From positions 1,302,001 to 1,366,000 of the forward strand of contig NZ_CP006842.1 in NCBI RefSeq assembly GCF_000626675.1: 64,000 bases of DNA. The letters run 5' to 3'. Below, piece after piece: positions 28,998 to 38,486 of this stretch (the first letter of the stretch is position 1; each line of letters begins with the position of its first letter). The stretch comes from Corynebacterium glyciniphilum AJ 3170 (GTDB lineage Bacteria > Actinomycetota > Actinomycetes > Mycobacteriales > Mycobacteriaceae). The notes under the pieces are model-generated. The model made no database searches, was not told where the DNA came from, and saw nothing but the letters and a program-made list of their open reading frames with translations. Position numbers and translations under genes: made by a program.

Positions 28998-29474
28998 GTG
29001 GAACAGATTCAAGACTGGATCATCTCGTTGCAGCAGTATGTCGACACCCTTCCTGGCGGCCTGCAACTGACAGCGGTCTTCGTCATCGGGTTGGTGCCGC
29101 TTCTCGAGGGTGATGTGGCGGCACTAGTCGGTGTCCTCTCTGGCATACACTGGTTACCGACCGTCATCGTCGGAACGGTGGGGACGGTTCTGATCACTGT
29201 CTCTGCAGTAGGGATCGCAGGTACCGTCGGTCGTCGTCAGGAGGGCAGATGGAAGGACCACAGGGTGATGCGCCGTGTCGGGAGCTGGGGGTCGCCCGTG
29301 GCGATGCTTGTCAGCGGACTTCTGTTTAGTGTCCCGATAACTGCGTTCATCATGCGTGCCTCGGGTATCCCTAGGACGGTGGTCCTCACCTCCGCGGTGC
29401 TGGTTAGTGCGGCCAATGCGCTGATCGTCGGATTGCTGGTCTCTGGAGCGTTGTCGTGGCTGGTCGATACCTGA
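28998..29474 (+). CDS. Small multi-pass membrane protein, small-multidrug-export-like
   Basis: 158 residues with four hydrophobic stretches (LQLTAVFVIGLVPLLEG, LPTVIVGTVGTVLITVSAVG, SPVAMLVSGLLFSVPITAFI, ALIVGLLVSGALSWL). Size and the LVPLLEGDVAALVG segment suggest the small-multidrug-export protein family (COG2426-like); this is a weak assignment. The GTG start follows GGGAGGAACTCAC. Divergent from the two-component operon by about 150 bases. Confidence 0.6.
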   Translation: MEQIQDWIISLQQYVDTLPGGLQLTAVFVIGLVPLLEGDVAALVGVLSGIHWLPTVIVGTVGTVLITVSAVGIAGTVGRRQEGRWKDHRVMRRVGSWGSPVAMLVSGLLFSVPITAFIMRASGIPRTVVLTSAVLVSAANALIVGLLVSGALSWLVDT

Positions 29475-29550
29475 GGACGCACGGCGGTCCTGTGCACATC
29501 CGGCGGCCGACTACAGTGTGAGACCATGCAGGCAGGAACGGAGGAGTCTG

Positions 29551-30003
29551 ATGGACAGTACATCGCTGAGACCATGCCGCGGGGCGTACGAGTACCCGAC
29601 GCTGGTAGGGATCTGGCGGTCGGCCGTCGATGCCACCCATGACTTCCTGGCGGATGCGGACCGCGACGCCATCGAGTCAGCTTTAGCTGCGGAGTACTTC
29701 CCTCAGGTTCAGTTGACCGTCGCCGAGCTCGGTGGTGTGCCCGTCGGGTTCGCAGGCACGAACGAGCGGAACCTGGAGATGCTTTTCGTCGATGCCGCGG
29801 TCCGGGGGAATGGTGTCGGAGGTCTTCTGCTGGACAATGTCCTCGCCGTTCACGGCGTCCGCCGGGTGGATGTCAATGAGCAGAACGCCCAGGCAGTGGC
29901 GTTCTACCGTCGCCGCGGTTTCACTGTCACTGGCCGGGACGACTACGACGACGCCGGACGTCCGTACCCGGTCCTCCACATGTCATGGTCAGCTCCACAC
30001 TGA
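29551..30003 (+). CDS. GNAT acetyltransferase
   Basis: 150 residues with the GNAT core: LFVDAAVRGNGVGGLLLDNVL (acetyl-CoA loop) and VDVNEQNAQAVAFYRRRGF. Resembles the YjaB group. ATG 29551 is placed after the ribosome-binding site GGAGG; the upstream frame extension lacks one. Substrate unknown. Monocistronic, ahead of the BCCT transporter gene. Confidence 0.85.
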   Translation: MDSTSLRPCRGAYEYPTLVGIWRSAVDATHDFLADADRDAIESALAAEYFPQVQLTVAELGGVPVGFAGTNERNLEMLFVDAAVRGNGVGGLLLDNVLAVHGVRRVDVNEQNAQAVAFYRRRGFTVTGRDDYDDAGRPYPVLHMSWSAPH

Positions 30004-30113
30004 CTGTCGCCGGGGAACACCCGTGATGATTTCTGCAGCGCAGCACGTTCTTCTCTACCGTTGTAAAGGTTGGCAGTGACGAACCACAAGAGAAGATAAC
30101 GGAGAAAACGATC

Positions 30114-32036
30114 GTGGACCCCTCAGAACCTGGAGAGAAACGCGAGCAGACGAGATCCACCCGCAGGGAGTCTGCGAAGAGTTTCATCCGGGAAGTGACT
30201 TACCCGCACAGCATCCACCCGGCTCTGGTGCCGGGCGTTTCTGTGGAGGATCAACGCATCAGGTACTCCATTGACTGGCGTATCGTGAGCGTTGTCGGTG
30301 GCCTGATCGTCGCTTTCATCGCGTGGGGCGTTCTTGATCCGCAGCAGGTGTTTGATGCTTCCTCAGCGGCATTGGCCTGGGTCATGCAGAACATGGGCTG
30401 GGTGTTCACCGCTCTGGCCACGGGACTGATGTTCTTCCTCCTCATTCTCGCTTTTAGCAGGTACGGAAAGATCCCCTTGGGCCTCGACGGTGAGAAAGCC
30501 GAGTACTCCACGATGTCCTGGACGGCGATGCTGTTCGCCGCAGGTATCGGTATCGGGATCATCTTCTTCGGCCCGTACGAACCGATGAGCCACTACCTCG
30601 ATCCTCGTCCTGGTGGATATGACGCGGCCACGCAGGAAGCGGTCAAGGGCGCGATGTCGCAGTCGGCGATGCACTGGGGCATCAACGCCTGGGCCATCTA
30701 CGCCATCGTCGGCCTCGCCGTGGCTTATGTGTCCTACCGCAGAGGCAGGGTTCCTCTGATGAGTTCGATTCTCATGCCGTTGTTTGCAGTGAAGTCCACC
30801 GACACCCTCCCGGCACGTCTTATCGACGGGATGGCCATCGTCGCGACCCTCTTCGGTACCGCGGCGTCGCTCGGTATCGGTGCGCTGCAGATCGCCAAGG
30901 GGGTAGAAGTGGTGTCCGGCTGGTCGCCGGCAGGAAACACCTTCGCACTCCTGATCATCATGGTCCTGACTATCGGCACCATCCTGTCTGCGGTCTCGGG
31001 TGTGGCTAAGGGCATCCGGTGGCTGTCGAACATCAACATGGTGCTCGCCATCGGACTGGCGTTGTTCTTCTTCATCGTCGGGCCCACGGCGTTCCTCGCC
31101 AATATGATCCCCGCTGTGATCGTCGATTACGTCGGGTCGATGCCCGAGATGCTGTCGGCGAATATGGGCGAAGGCGAGGATATGCAGGCCTTTCTCTCCG
31201 GATGGACGACGTTCTACTGGGCGTGGTGGGTTTCCTGGTCTCCGTTCGTCGGAGTCTTCGTGGCCAAGATCTCCCGGGGTCGCACGATCCGGCAGTTCAT
31301 CCTCGGCGTTCTCTTCATCCCCTCTACGATCATCGTGCTGGCTTTCACCATCCTCGGTGGTACATCGATCTGGATTCAGCGACAGTCCGGTGGTATCGCC
31401 CCGGGCGATGATCCGGCCGGCATGCCCGCCGCCGAGGAGATTTTCTTCACGGTGCTGGACCAGCTCCCGGGTGCCGGGATCGTGGCACCGGTGGTTATCG
31501 TGATGCTTGCCGTGTTTTTCATTACGACAGCTGATTCCGCCTCTCTGGTGAACTCCCAGCTGTCACAGCGTGGAAACCCGAACCCCCGGAAAGGTGTGAC
31601 GGTCTTCTGGGGCCTGTGCATGGCCGGTATCGCCGTGGTCATCCTTCTCGCCGGAGGCGAAGATGCTCTCCAGGGGCTGCAGAACTTCATCACTGTCACC
31701 GCACTGCCCTTCGCCGTCGTCCTGGTGCTGATGGCGATAGCCCTGCTTCGGGAACTCCGTACAGATCCGTACACGATCCGGGACGACTTCCAGGAACAGG
31801 CGTTGTCTAACGCCGTAGTGCACGGCGTCCGCGATCACGGCGACAACTTCGCGATCGCCGTCGAAGAGACCGACGCCGACAGTGATTACGCCACCGGCGG
31901 GGACTTCAATTCCCGCGCGGCCGAAGTCACGGACTGGTACACGCGGACGGATGAGGACGGAAACCCCGTTGACTACGACTATGAACGGGGTGAGTACATC
32001 ATCGCGAACGAACCGCCACCCGACGGACAGTCGTGA
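30114..32036 (+). CDS. BCCT-family compatible-solute transporter
   Basis: 640 residues with twelve helices between about residues 55 and 545. The glycine-rich FAAGIGIGIIFFGPYEP stretch and the W-rich signature FYWAWWVSWSPFVGVFVAKISRG section are typical of betaine/choline/carnitine transporters such as BetP, EctP and LcoP. The acidic C-terminal tail may sense osmotic state, as in BetP, but it lacks the Arg-rich BetP pattern. Exact solute not predictable. GTG 30114 after GGAGAAAACGATC. Its last 38 bases overlap the convergent DUF808 gene. Confidence 0.92.
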   Translation: MDPSEPGEKREQTRSTRRESAKSFIREVTYPHSIHPALVPGVSVEDQRIRYSIDWRIVSVVGGLIVAFIAWGVLDPQQVFDASSAALAWVMQNMGWVFTALATGLMFFLLILAFSRYGKIPLGLDGEKAEYSTMSWTAMLFAAGIGIGIIFFGPYEPMSHYLDPRPGGYDAATQEAVKGAMSQSAMHWGINAWAIYAIVGLAVAYVSYRRGRVPLMSSILMPLFAVKSTDTLPARLIDGMAIVATLFGTAASLGIGALQIAKGVEVVSGWSPAGNTFALLIIMVLTIGTILSAVSGVAKGIRWLSNINMVLAIGLALFFFIVGPTAFLANMIPAVIVDYVGSMPEMLSANMGEGEDMQAFLSGWTTFYWAWWVSWSPFVGVFVAKISRGRTIRQFILGVLFIPSTIIVLAFTILGGTSIWIQRQSGGIAPGDDPAGMPAAEEIFFTVLDQLPGAGIVAPVVIVMLAVFFITTADSASLVNSQLSQRGNPNPRKGVTVFWGLCMAGIAVVILLAGGEDALQGLQNFITVTALPFAVVLVLMAIALLRELRTDPYTIRDDFQEQALSNAVVHGVRDHGDNFAIAVEETDADSDYATGGDFNSRAAEVTDWYTRTDEDGNPVDYDYERGEYIIANEPPPDGQS

Positions 32037-32961
32037 CAAGTGCGACGACAACAGAACCGACGAGGAGCCCGATGAACGCCGAGCATCCGGTCTCCACCAG
32101 CCACTGCACGGCACCACCGGCGGAAGAAACCAGTTCCTCAAGGTGATGGACGGCAGCGTACGGCGCATGCCAGCCCAGGTCGTCGGTACCGACCAGAAGA
32201 ATATGCCCGCCGACCCAGAGCATGGCGGCGGTGCCGACCACCGAGAGCGTCGTCAATAGTCGGGGCATCAGCGCCACGAGCCCCCGTCCCAGACGACGGA
32301 CGGCCTCCGCGCGTTCGCGGGAGGGGTCGGCGAGGGCGAGGCCGACATCATCCATCTTGATCAGTACCCCGACCACTCCGTAGACGACGAATGTGATCAC
32401 CAGCGCTACGCCGACGAGTATCGCCGCCCGTTCTGGTAGCCCGCGCCCTGTCAGCTCATTGAGGGACAGAACCATGATCTCGGCCGACAGGATGAAGTCG
32501 GTGCGTACTGCCCCTTTCACCAGTGAATCCTCATCATCCGGGGAAGCAGCGGTGCTGTCGTCAGGCTCATGGTGGACGGTGTCTCCACCGCGTCGGGCAG
32601 CTCTGGAGGATATGGCGTGCCAGATCTTCTCCGCACCTTCAAACGCCAGATAGGTGCCGCCGAGCATGAGGATGGGGGTCAGCGCCCACGGGGCAAGCCA
32701 GCTGAGAAGAAGGATCACCGGGAGGATCACGATGATCTTGTTGACCAGCGAGCCCTTGGTGATCCGCCAGATGATCGGCAGTTCACGGGCAGGACTGACA
32801 CCCTGGACGAAGCTGGGGGTCACGGCGGCGTCGTCTACGACGACGGCAGCGGCCTTCGTGCTTGTGGTTGCTGCAGCCTGTGCAATGTCACGACTACTGG
32901 CAGCTGCTTTCCTGGCGATGAGGGTGACATCGTCAAGTAGTGCGATCAGGCCACCGGCCAT
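31999..32961 (-). CDS. DUF808 membrane protein (YedI-like)
   Basis: 320 residues. MAGGLIALLDDVTLIARKAA start, the LVNKIIVILPVILLLSWLAPW segment, TDFILSAEIMVLSLNEL and several further helices define the DUF808 family of inner-membrane proteins with unknown function. The 3' end overlaps the BCCT gene by 38 bases in convergent orientation, so the two transcripts are complementary there. Confidence 0.88.
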   Translation of the reverse strand: MAGGLIALLDDVTLIARKAAASSRDIAQAAATTSTKAAAVVVDDAAVTPSFVQGVSPARELPIIWRITKGSLVNKIIVILPVILLLSWLAPWALTPILMLGGTYLAFEGAEKIWHAISSRAARRGGDTVHHEPDDSTAASPDDEDSLVKGAVRTDFILSAEIMVLSLNELTGRGLPERAAILVGVALVITFVVYGVVGVLIKMDDVGLALADPSRERAEAVRRLGRGLVALMPRLLTTLSVVGTAAMLWVGGHILLVGTDDLGWHAPYAAVHHLEELVSSAGGAVQWLVETGCSAFIGLLVGSVVVALVTTVRRVAVRSR

Positions 32962-33043
32962 GGTGTGCTCCGTACAGGGTCAGGGGACAGGGAGAGAAAA
33001 TCCCTATCCTAAGACATTGCAGGCTCGGTCGGTGTGCGAGACG

Positions 33044-33541
33044 TCACGGAGCGTGGAATGTTCCCGCCCCGGGTAACGACGGCTGGCCGGCATTCGGGGA
33101 CATGGCGGAATTCGTCACCCGGATGGAGACCGCGATCTGGCCGCTGCCGGTTTTCTCATTGACGTTCAGCGGTGTCGGATCGAGGTAGGTCGGACACGGT
33201 TTCACTGTGACTTCACCGGCCTTCCCCGTCGTGAGGTTCAGGTAGTTGACGGTCACGTGCGAGCCGGCTGCGCTTCCGGAGCAGATGGTCGGGTCTGCAG
33301 GGGCGGAGATGTTCACCTCACCAGGGGTGACGGTGGCCCGGGCCACGACGGAGGCGAAGTAGGGGCCGGGGACGACAAGCCCACTGACATGAAGCCCGAG
33401 CGCCGGGATCTGGTAGACCGCCAACGGTCGACCCTCCTGACCTTGTGCAGGGCTGGCGAGGCCGACAGCCAGAGCGGTGGAAGCAGCCAGGGCAGCGACC
33501 CCGGCGAGGAGGCGTCGAGGAAAAGAGCGGGAGGATGACAT
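33044..33541 (-). CDS. Small secreted protein
   Basis: 165 residues with a Sec signal peptide (residues 1-35: basic start, LLAGVAALAASTALAVGLA core, likely cleavage after AQG). Two cysteines in the mature part could form a disulfide. The mature domain is beta-rich with no family I recognise. No lipobox or anchor, so probably released or in the periplasmic space. Confidence 0.7.
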   Translation of the reverse strand: MSSSRSFPRRLLAGVAALAASTALAVGLASPAQGQEGRPLAVYQIPALGLHVSGLVVPGPYFASVVARATVTPGEVNISAPADPTICSGSAAGSHVTVNYLNLTTGKAGEVTVKPCPTYLDPTPLNVNEKTGSGQIAVSIRVTNSAMSPNAGQPSLPGAGTFHAP

Positions 33542-33624
33542 GGTGCATCACGTCCAAGAGGGTGAGAGGTCCGACAGTTGTTCACTCATAGAAATAATCG
33601 GCTCTACTGTGCAAACGTTACCCA

Positions 33625-34185
33625 CTACGTCTGCTCCCGCTGTTCATCGGAGGCGAGCTGATCGACCAACCACCTGCGACACATGACGGTCTCCTTCTCG
33701 TCGAGGAGGGTGGGAAAGCTAGAGGAGGTGGGGGAGGTTTCGGCCAGTATCTCGCTCACCGCCGACCGAAATGCGCGGTCCTGCCGGATGCATCGACGGT
33801 GGAGCACCACCCCCGCCCACAGATAGACCAGGCACAGTACGCCGCTGAAGGATCCACCGAGGACCAGCAGCAGACCACCGGCCTTCCCCGGAATGTTCCG
33901 GATACCCGCTCCGTCCGCGGTAGCGGTGATGAGGGAGAGCCCGCCAACCACGAGTAACCCGGCAGCGGCTACAACGACGACTGACCATGCCACGGCGGAA
34001 GCGGGGGACTGTGCCCGGCTCTCATTGGCGGTGATCATCATGTCGATGCGCCGGAGATCTTCCGTGGAGGCAGCGAGCTCATCAGAGGAGACACTGCTGC
34101 GGTGGAGGAGCGCACGTCGGTGCGCGATGACCTCGGGCAAATCGGAGGGGCGGAGGAGCCCGTCTCCGCGGGGCCTGGCGTCCAT
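33625..34185 (-). CDS. Hypothetical two-helix membrane protein
   Basis: 186 residues. A hydrophilic N-terminal region (about 1-70) with a helical segment precedes two helices (AVAWSVVVVAAAGLLVVGGLSL and GGLLLVLGGSFSGVLCLVYLW) and a cytoplasmic tail. I do not recognise a family. ATG 34185 (MDARPRGDG) is chosen because TACAGT lies exactly seven bases upstream; the 13-residue longer frame would start before the promoter. Confidence 0.6.
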   Translation of the reverse strand: MDARPRGDGLLRPSDLPEVIAHRRALLHRSSVSSDELAASTEDLRRIDMMITANESRAQSPASAVAWSVVVVAAAGLLVVGGLSLITATADGAGIRNIPGKAGGLLLVLGGSFSGVLCLVYLWAGVVLHRRCIRQDRAFRSAVSEILAETSPTSSSFPTLLDEKETVMCRRWLVDQLASDEQREQT

Positions 34186-34231
34186 GGATCGAACTGTACA
34201 GGGTACCCGGCCACCGGTCAGCACCTACGGT

Positions 34232-35128
34232 CTACGCCGTGAGGAACTCCATCCACCTCGACCAGTCAGCACTGGTCTGTGCCGCTCCGTCCTCATAGGA
34301 CGCCCGTAGCTTGTCGATCTTGCGCTCGGTGTTGGCGATCCGCATATGGTCCGGGAAGAAGAGGAGAGCACGGCCCTGTGCCTCCAACTCAAGGAGGCGG
34401 CGCTTGGTGGCGTTGTAGCGGGCGGGCCGGGTGATCACGGCCTCCGCGACAGCAGGAGTGTCCCTGAGTACCCTGCGTACTGCACCGGGGTACTTGACGT
34501 CGGGTTTGACGTAATCGCGTGGGCGGGTGCAGATGACCAGGAACTTCTCGAATCCGTCGTTCTCGGCGGCCTCCAGAAGGACGCCTCCCGAGGACCCCAG
34601 TGCTCCGTCGACGTACGGCTCGCCGTCCACCACAGGTGTCTTCATCAGTACGGGCATCGTTGAGGAGGCCCTGACTCGTTTCATCAACGACTGTAGGTCG
34701 GGGATGTCGTCCCGGCCCCAGTAGACCGTTTCGCCGGTCCGGGCATGCATGGCACCAATGCGGAACGGCGTCGGATCAGCGGCGAACTCGTCCCAGTCGA
34801 AAGGAAACTCGTTGCCTGGAAGTCCGGATGTCTCATAGATGAACTCCGCGTTGAAGTAGCCGTCGCCACGTAGGAAAGAGCTGATACCGCCGGTGCCCGG
34901 GGCTGCACCGAATTCCACGAAACTCTGTCTGGCCCGCTCTGCGTCGTGGGACAGGAAGTTCACCGTGTGTGATGCGCCGGCGGAGATCCCGCCGACCCAA
35001 CCGAAGCGGACGCGCCGCTCGATGAGCTCGGACACGCAGGCCGCAGTGTAACTGTTGCGCATTCCCCCGCCCTCGAAAAGGAGGGCGACGTCGGGTGCTT
35101 GCACGGGTGCTGGCTCCGACGGGGTCAC
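34232..35128 (-). CDS. Patatin-like phospholipase
   Basis: 298 residues. The catalytic dyad is complete: GxSxG as GISAG following VALLFEGGGMRNSY (oxyanion glycines), and the aspartate in VDGALGSSGG. Cytoplasmic lipid acyl hydrolases of this type resemble E. coli YjjU. The GTG start overlaps the stop of the upstream oxidoreductase by four bases (GTGA), so both are translated together; a second GTG three bases earlier is possible. Confidence 0.88.
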   Translation of the reverse strand: MTPSEPAPVQAPDVALLFEGGGMRNSYTAACVSELIERRVRFGWVGGISAGASHTVNFLSHDAERARQSFVEFGAAPGTGGISSFLRGDGYFNAEFIYETSGLPGNEFPFDWDEFAADPTPFRIGAMHARTGETVYWGRDDIPDLQSLMKRVRASSTMPVLMKTPVVDGEPYVDGALGSSGGVLLEAAENDGFEKFLVICTRPRDYVKPDVKYPGAVRRVLRDTPAVAEAVITRPARYNATKRRLLELEAQGRALLFFPDHMRIANTERKIDKLRASYEDGAAQTSADWSRWMEFLTA

Positions 35129-35793
35129 CACTCGATCCTCCGCAGAGCCTCGTGGGGATCTTCATTGCCCTCGTTGAACCTGATCGTCCGCGCGGAGGTC
35201 TGCGGGCACTCCAGCGCGGCGACAATGGTCTGGGCCACGGTCTCCCGGGGGACCTCCGTGGCGTCAGTCCGTCCATCGCCCTCAGGGAGGATCTCGATGC
35301 CACCGCGGTCGCGGTCATCGGTCAGTGTGCTCGGCGCGATGATCGTCCAGTCGAGTTCGGAATCGCGGAGGTGTTGGTCGGCAGCTGCCTTCGACTCCGC
35401 GTACGGGTAGAAGTCGCTGTCCTCAGGAATGCAGTGGTCGAGGTAGGAACCCGACCAGGACACCATGATGAAGCGGCTGATTCCGACCTCTTCGGCCGCG
35501 TTGACGGTGCGGATCGCAGCGTCACGGTCGACCGCCCAGGTACGTTCAGGATCTCCTCCGCCGGCGCCCGCCGCCCAGATGACTGTGTCATGTCCTTCGA
35601 GGAGATCGGCGATGGCGTCGGTGCTCATGGATTCGATGTCAGCCACCGTGGGGGTCGCACCGGTCTCCCGGACGTCATTGAACTGGTCACGGGAGCGGAT
35701 CACCGAGGTCACGGTGCTGCCTGACTCGACGAGCATCGGTGCCGTCAGCATGGCCACCTTCCCGTGACCGCCGATGATGACGATGTCGTACAT
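35125..35793 (-). CDS. NAD(P)H-binding epimerase-like protein
   Basis: 222 residues. An atypical short-chain-dehydrogenase fold: MYDIVIIGGHGKVAML is the dinucleotide-binding loop, and WAAGAGGGDPERTWAVDRDAAIRTV and PYAESKAAADQHLR follow the NmrA/SDR_a5 pattern. ATG 35793 follows GAAAGGCACC; the much longer frame upstream is unsupported. First gene of a two-gene unit with the patatin-like enzyme. Confidence 0.85.
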   Translation of the reverse strand: MYDIVIIGGHGKVAMLTAPMLVESGSTVTSVIRSRDQFNDVRETGATPTVADIESMSTDAIADLLEGHDTVIWAAGAGGGDPERTWAVDRDAAIRTVNAAEEVGISRFIMVSWSGSYLDHCIPEDSDFYPYAESKAAADQHLRDSELDWTIIAPSTLTDDRDRGGIEILPEGDGRTDATEVPRETVAQTIVAALECPQTSARTIRFNEGNEDPHEALRRIEW

Positions 35794-35852
35794 GGTGTGG
35801 GTGCCTTTCGTCGCGATCGTGTGTCCTATGTGTCCTAGGCCTCGCCCCCAGC

Positions 35853-37628
35853 CTAGCGGGCCAGAAGCGGGCCTACCGCTCCGGCACCGACACAGACGTG
35901 TGAGCCGGGTGGGCCGTCGATCTCGGCCAGGATCGTCCCGCCGCCACCTGACAGATTGACCCACCTGGTCACGAGATCAGTGCCCACCTCAACGGCCACG
36001 GTCCGTGCCCGCCACTGCGACTCGTCCTCGAGCCCGTTGGGGGTGGATAGACGGACGGTGACGGGTTGGTCCGCGGTCGCGGTGAATTCCCAGGTCCAGT
36101 CGCCGAACGGGAGCGCGGGGTCAACCCTGATGATCTGGGGTTGACCTGCCTCTACCCGGACGCCGCAGTCTGGGGAATCTCCCGGGGTGCTTCTCGCGAT
36201 GTCGAGCACGGCTGCATCAGCAATCCGGCCGTCGGGTGTCACCACCCGCGGATTCGTGGTGACTGCGCTGATGCTGTCGCTGTCATGCAGTCGCCCCGCC
36301 ACCGCACCGACTGTGTTGTACGGCGACATCAGGGGGGTGAGCACCTCCAGGGGGGTGTTCTGTTCCGGGAGCGGAATACCGGAGGTTTCAGCGTCATTCA
36401 CCGCCCGACGTACTCCGGCAAGATAGTCGTCGGTCTCGTCCCCGGACCAAGCGGAAACCCAGGTGACGGTGGACACGGACGAGCTGACAATGAAAAGGAG
36501 ACAGAGCACCACCGCGACTACCGGATGAGACACGCGCCGGCCAGTGTGCACGGACGTATGGCGTCGAGACCCGGCCACGGCCGCAACGAGAAGGAGAACG
36601 GTGACGGCCCACCAGTCGGCGTAGTAGTGCATGCCACGTGCCAACAGGTCCGTCGACCCCTCGCCGGTGCGGCCCTCACGAAGCAGCAGCAGGATCACCA
36701 CGAGATAGCCTGCAGAACCGGCGAGAGCGGCAACGCCGACGACGATCCGTGACCGCAGGTGAACAAGGTAGGCTGCAACGAGTCCAGCCACCACAAGTGC
36801 GGCCACCAGCTGGACCACGCCGGGAGTCGTCGAGAACGCCGGGGACGGGTTCCACCGGTCCCAACTCCACGGGCCGCCGAGGACACCCGGCAGCACCGAG
36901 GAACCGAGCGCCGTGGTGATGCCGTCGAGGCCGGGGGAGAACGCGTCCGGGGTTCGGTCGACCAGAGACAGGTAGAGAACGACCCATCCACCGGTCAGTA
37001 CAGCCGGCAGACTGTAGACGAGTAGTGAGAACCGTCGCCCACCTGCACGCAGTACCAGTGCCACCATCACCATCGCGGGAACCACCGACAGAGCTTTCTC
37101 CGTCATAAACAGACCGGCGAACAATACAGTGCTCGCGGCCAGGGAGCGTGTCGCCGTTGTATAGAAGCCCGCGCGCGCCGGGGCGGACAGTATGATCAGG
37201 CCGACTCCGGCGGCCGCGATCTGCCAGGCGAGCGCATTGACGCCGGCTGACCACCAGCCGGAGGCAGTTCCCAGAAACGGCGAGAACATTATCGCGGTGA
37301 AGGCAATCGTCTGAAGCAGCCGCTGGTCTGTGACGTGCCCAAGGACGTGCCCAAGGAGACGCCACCAGAGGAAAGCCGCCAAAGCCGTCGCCGCAACCGT
37401 GATGACGGCGGGTAGCCACCACTGCAACGGAGCCACAGTGTCAGCGAAGATCTGTACGGCCGCGGACCCGGGCATCAGGTGACCGTCGTAGGGAACCCAC
37501 AGACCGGTGTCCCGGAACCGGGAAGGAATGACCAGGTCGTCCCAGTAGAAACTTCGTTGGCTCAGCTGCCATCCCCGCAGCACCAGGACGGTGACAGTGA
37601 CGGCGAGGGGAGTAAGTGCCCGGATCAC
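35853..37628 (-). CDS. Multi-pass membrane protein, possible GT-C glycosyltransferase
   Basis: 591 residues with roughly ten helices in residues 5-440 and a C-terminal extracytoplasmic domain of about 150 residues containing two cysteines. An acidic pair in SFYWDDLVIPSRF after the first helix resembles the catalytic DD of GT-C enzymes, which use polyprenyl-phosphate sugars in envelope assembly. This is suggestive only. The GTG start at 37628 overlaps the stop of the upstream lipoprotein by four bases (GTGA), which decided it over the GTG/ATG codons further upstream. Confidence 0.6.
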   Translation of the reverse strand: MIRALTPLAVTVTVLVLRGWQLSQRSFYWDDLVIPSRFRDTGLWVPYDGHLMPGSAAVQIFADTVAPLQWWLPAVITVAATALAAFLWWRLLGHVLGHVTDQRLLQTIAFTAIMFSPFLGTASGWWSAGVNALAWQIAAAGVGLIILSAPARAGFYTTATRSLAASTVLFAGLFMTEKALSVVPAMVMVALVLRAGGRRFSLLVYSLPAVLTGGWVVLYLSLVDRTPDAFSPGLDGITTALGSSVLPGVLGGPWSWDRWNPSPAFSTTPGVVQLVAALVVAGLVAAYLVHLRSRIVVGVAALAGSAGYLVVILLLLREGRTGEGSTDLLARGMHYYADWWAVTVLLLVAAVAGSRRHTSVHTGRRVSHPVVAVVLCLLFIVSSSVSTVTWVSAWSGDETDDYLAGVRRAVNDAETSGIPLPEQNTPLEVLTPLMSPYNTVGAVAGRLHDSDSISAVTTNPRVVTPDGRIADAAVLDIARSTPGDSPDCGVRVEAGQPQIIRVDPALPFGDWTWEFTATADQPVTVRLSTPNGLEDESQWRARTVAVEVGTDLVTRWVNLSGGGGTILAEIDGPPGSHVCVGAGAVGPLLAR

Positions 37629-38368
37629 GCGCCTGCAGCGAGGGGCTGGACGGACAACAGCTCCACGGAGTCGTCGATGCATGCGGTGACCTGGGCGAGG
37701 TCGTCGGAACCGTCGGTGAAGCTGAGGACCGTGGTGTCAGTTTCCTCGGGCACGATGACCTGCAACCCGTCGGCGGGAGTCAGCCCGCAGGCCTGGTCAT
37801 CGTAATTCTCCGCCCGGCTGATCTTGAGGGCTGCGGTAGCCGATTCGCCGGGCCGGAGGTCGACGACTCCACTGGGTGCATTGTCCTCCCGAACTGCAGG
37901 GGCACCGATCGGATCGCCGGCCTCGTCAACGAGTGCGACCCCGGGGAACCCGGCCAGGGTGCAGTCCGCAGAAGCGGAGTTGGTGAAGTTCACGTCCACC
38001 AGCAGGCTGCCTGCGGCGCCTTGGCTCTGTCCCAGCGTGATGTCGAGACCGTCGGTGGTGCAGCGGCCTTCATCGCTCGAATCATCATCGCCCCCGGTGC
38101 TGCCGTTCCCGGTGTTGTCGCTCCCGTCGGCAGGAGTGTCTGCAGGTTCCGCGGCAGAGTCGCTGGTGGAACCGGCATCCTCGACCGGCGCCGTGCCCGC
38201 GTCCGTCGAACTGTCTCCGTCGGCACACGCGCTGAGAGCCGACACCGCCAGAACTACTGATGCCCCGACAGCTCCCACCGTCCCGGCCCGACGGAACCTG
38301 GGGCGATCGGTCACGCTGGTGGTGGTATCTGTGCTGTTCGGAGTCCCCTGCGGGTGCTGAGTAACCAT
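37625..38368 (-). CDS. DUF4232-like lipoprotein
   Basis: 247 residues. N-terminal Sec region with lipobox LSAC (cysteine near residue 48), an acidic Ser/Gly/Asp-rich linker, then a DUF4232-type domain (GLDITLGQSQGAAGSLLVDV, ADCTLAGFPGVALVDEAG, LRPGESATAALKIS) with two conserved cysteine pairs. Anchored in the outer face of the membrane; function unknown. TACACT lies seven bases before the ATG, which also has GGAGG, so leadered and leaderless initiation are both possible. Coupled to the membrane protein downstream. Confidence 0.8.
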   Translation of the reverse strand: MVTQHPQGTPNSTDTTTSVTDRPRFRRAGTVGAVGASVVLAVSALSACADGDSSTDAGTAPVEDAGSTSDSAAEPADTPADGSDNTGNGSTGGDDDSSDEGRCTTDGLDITLGQSQGAAGSLLVDVNFTNSASADCTLAGFPGVALVDEAGDPIGAPAVREDNAPSGVVDLRPGESATAALKISRAENYDDQACGLTPADGLQVIVPEETDTTVLSFTDGSDDLAQVTACIDDSVELLSVQPLAAGA

Positions 38369-38486
38369 GACCTCCAGTGTAGGCTGAATCACATCATCGG
38401 GTTCGGCGTACCTCGGTGCGGGCGTACTGAGCCGGGTAACGTCCGGTACGAGCATTTCCAACGATTTTCCCAGGAGACTGACGTTC

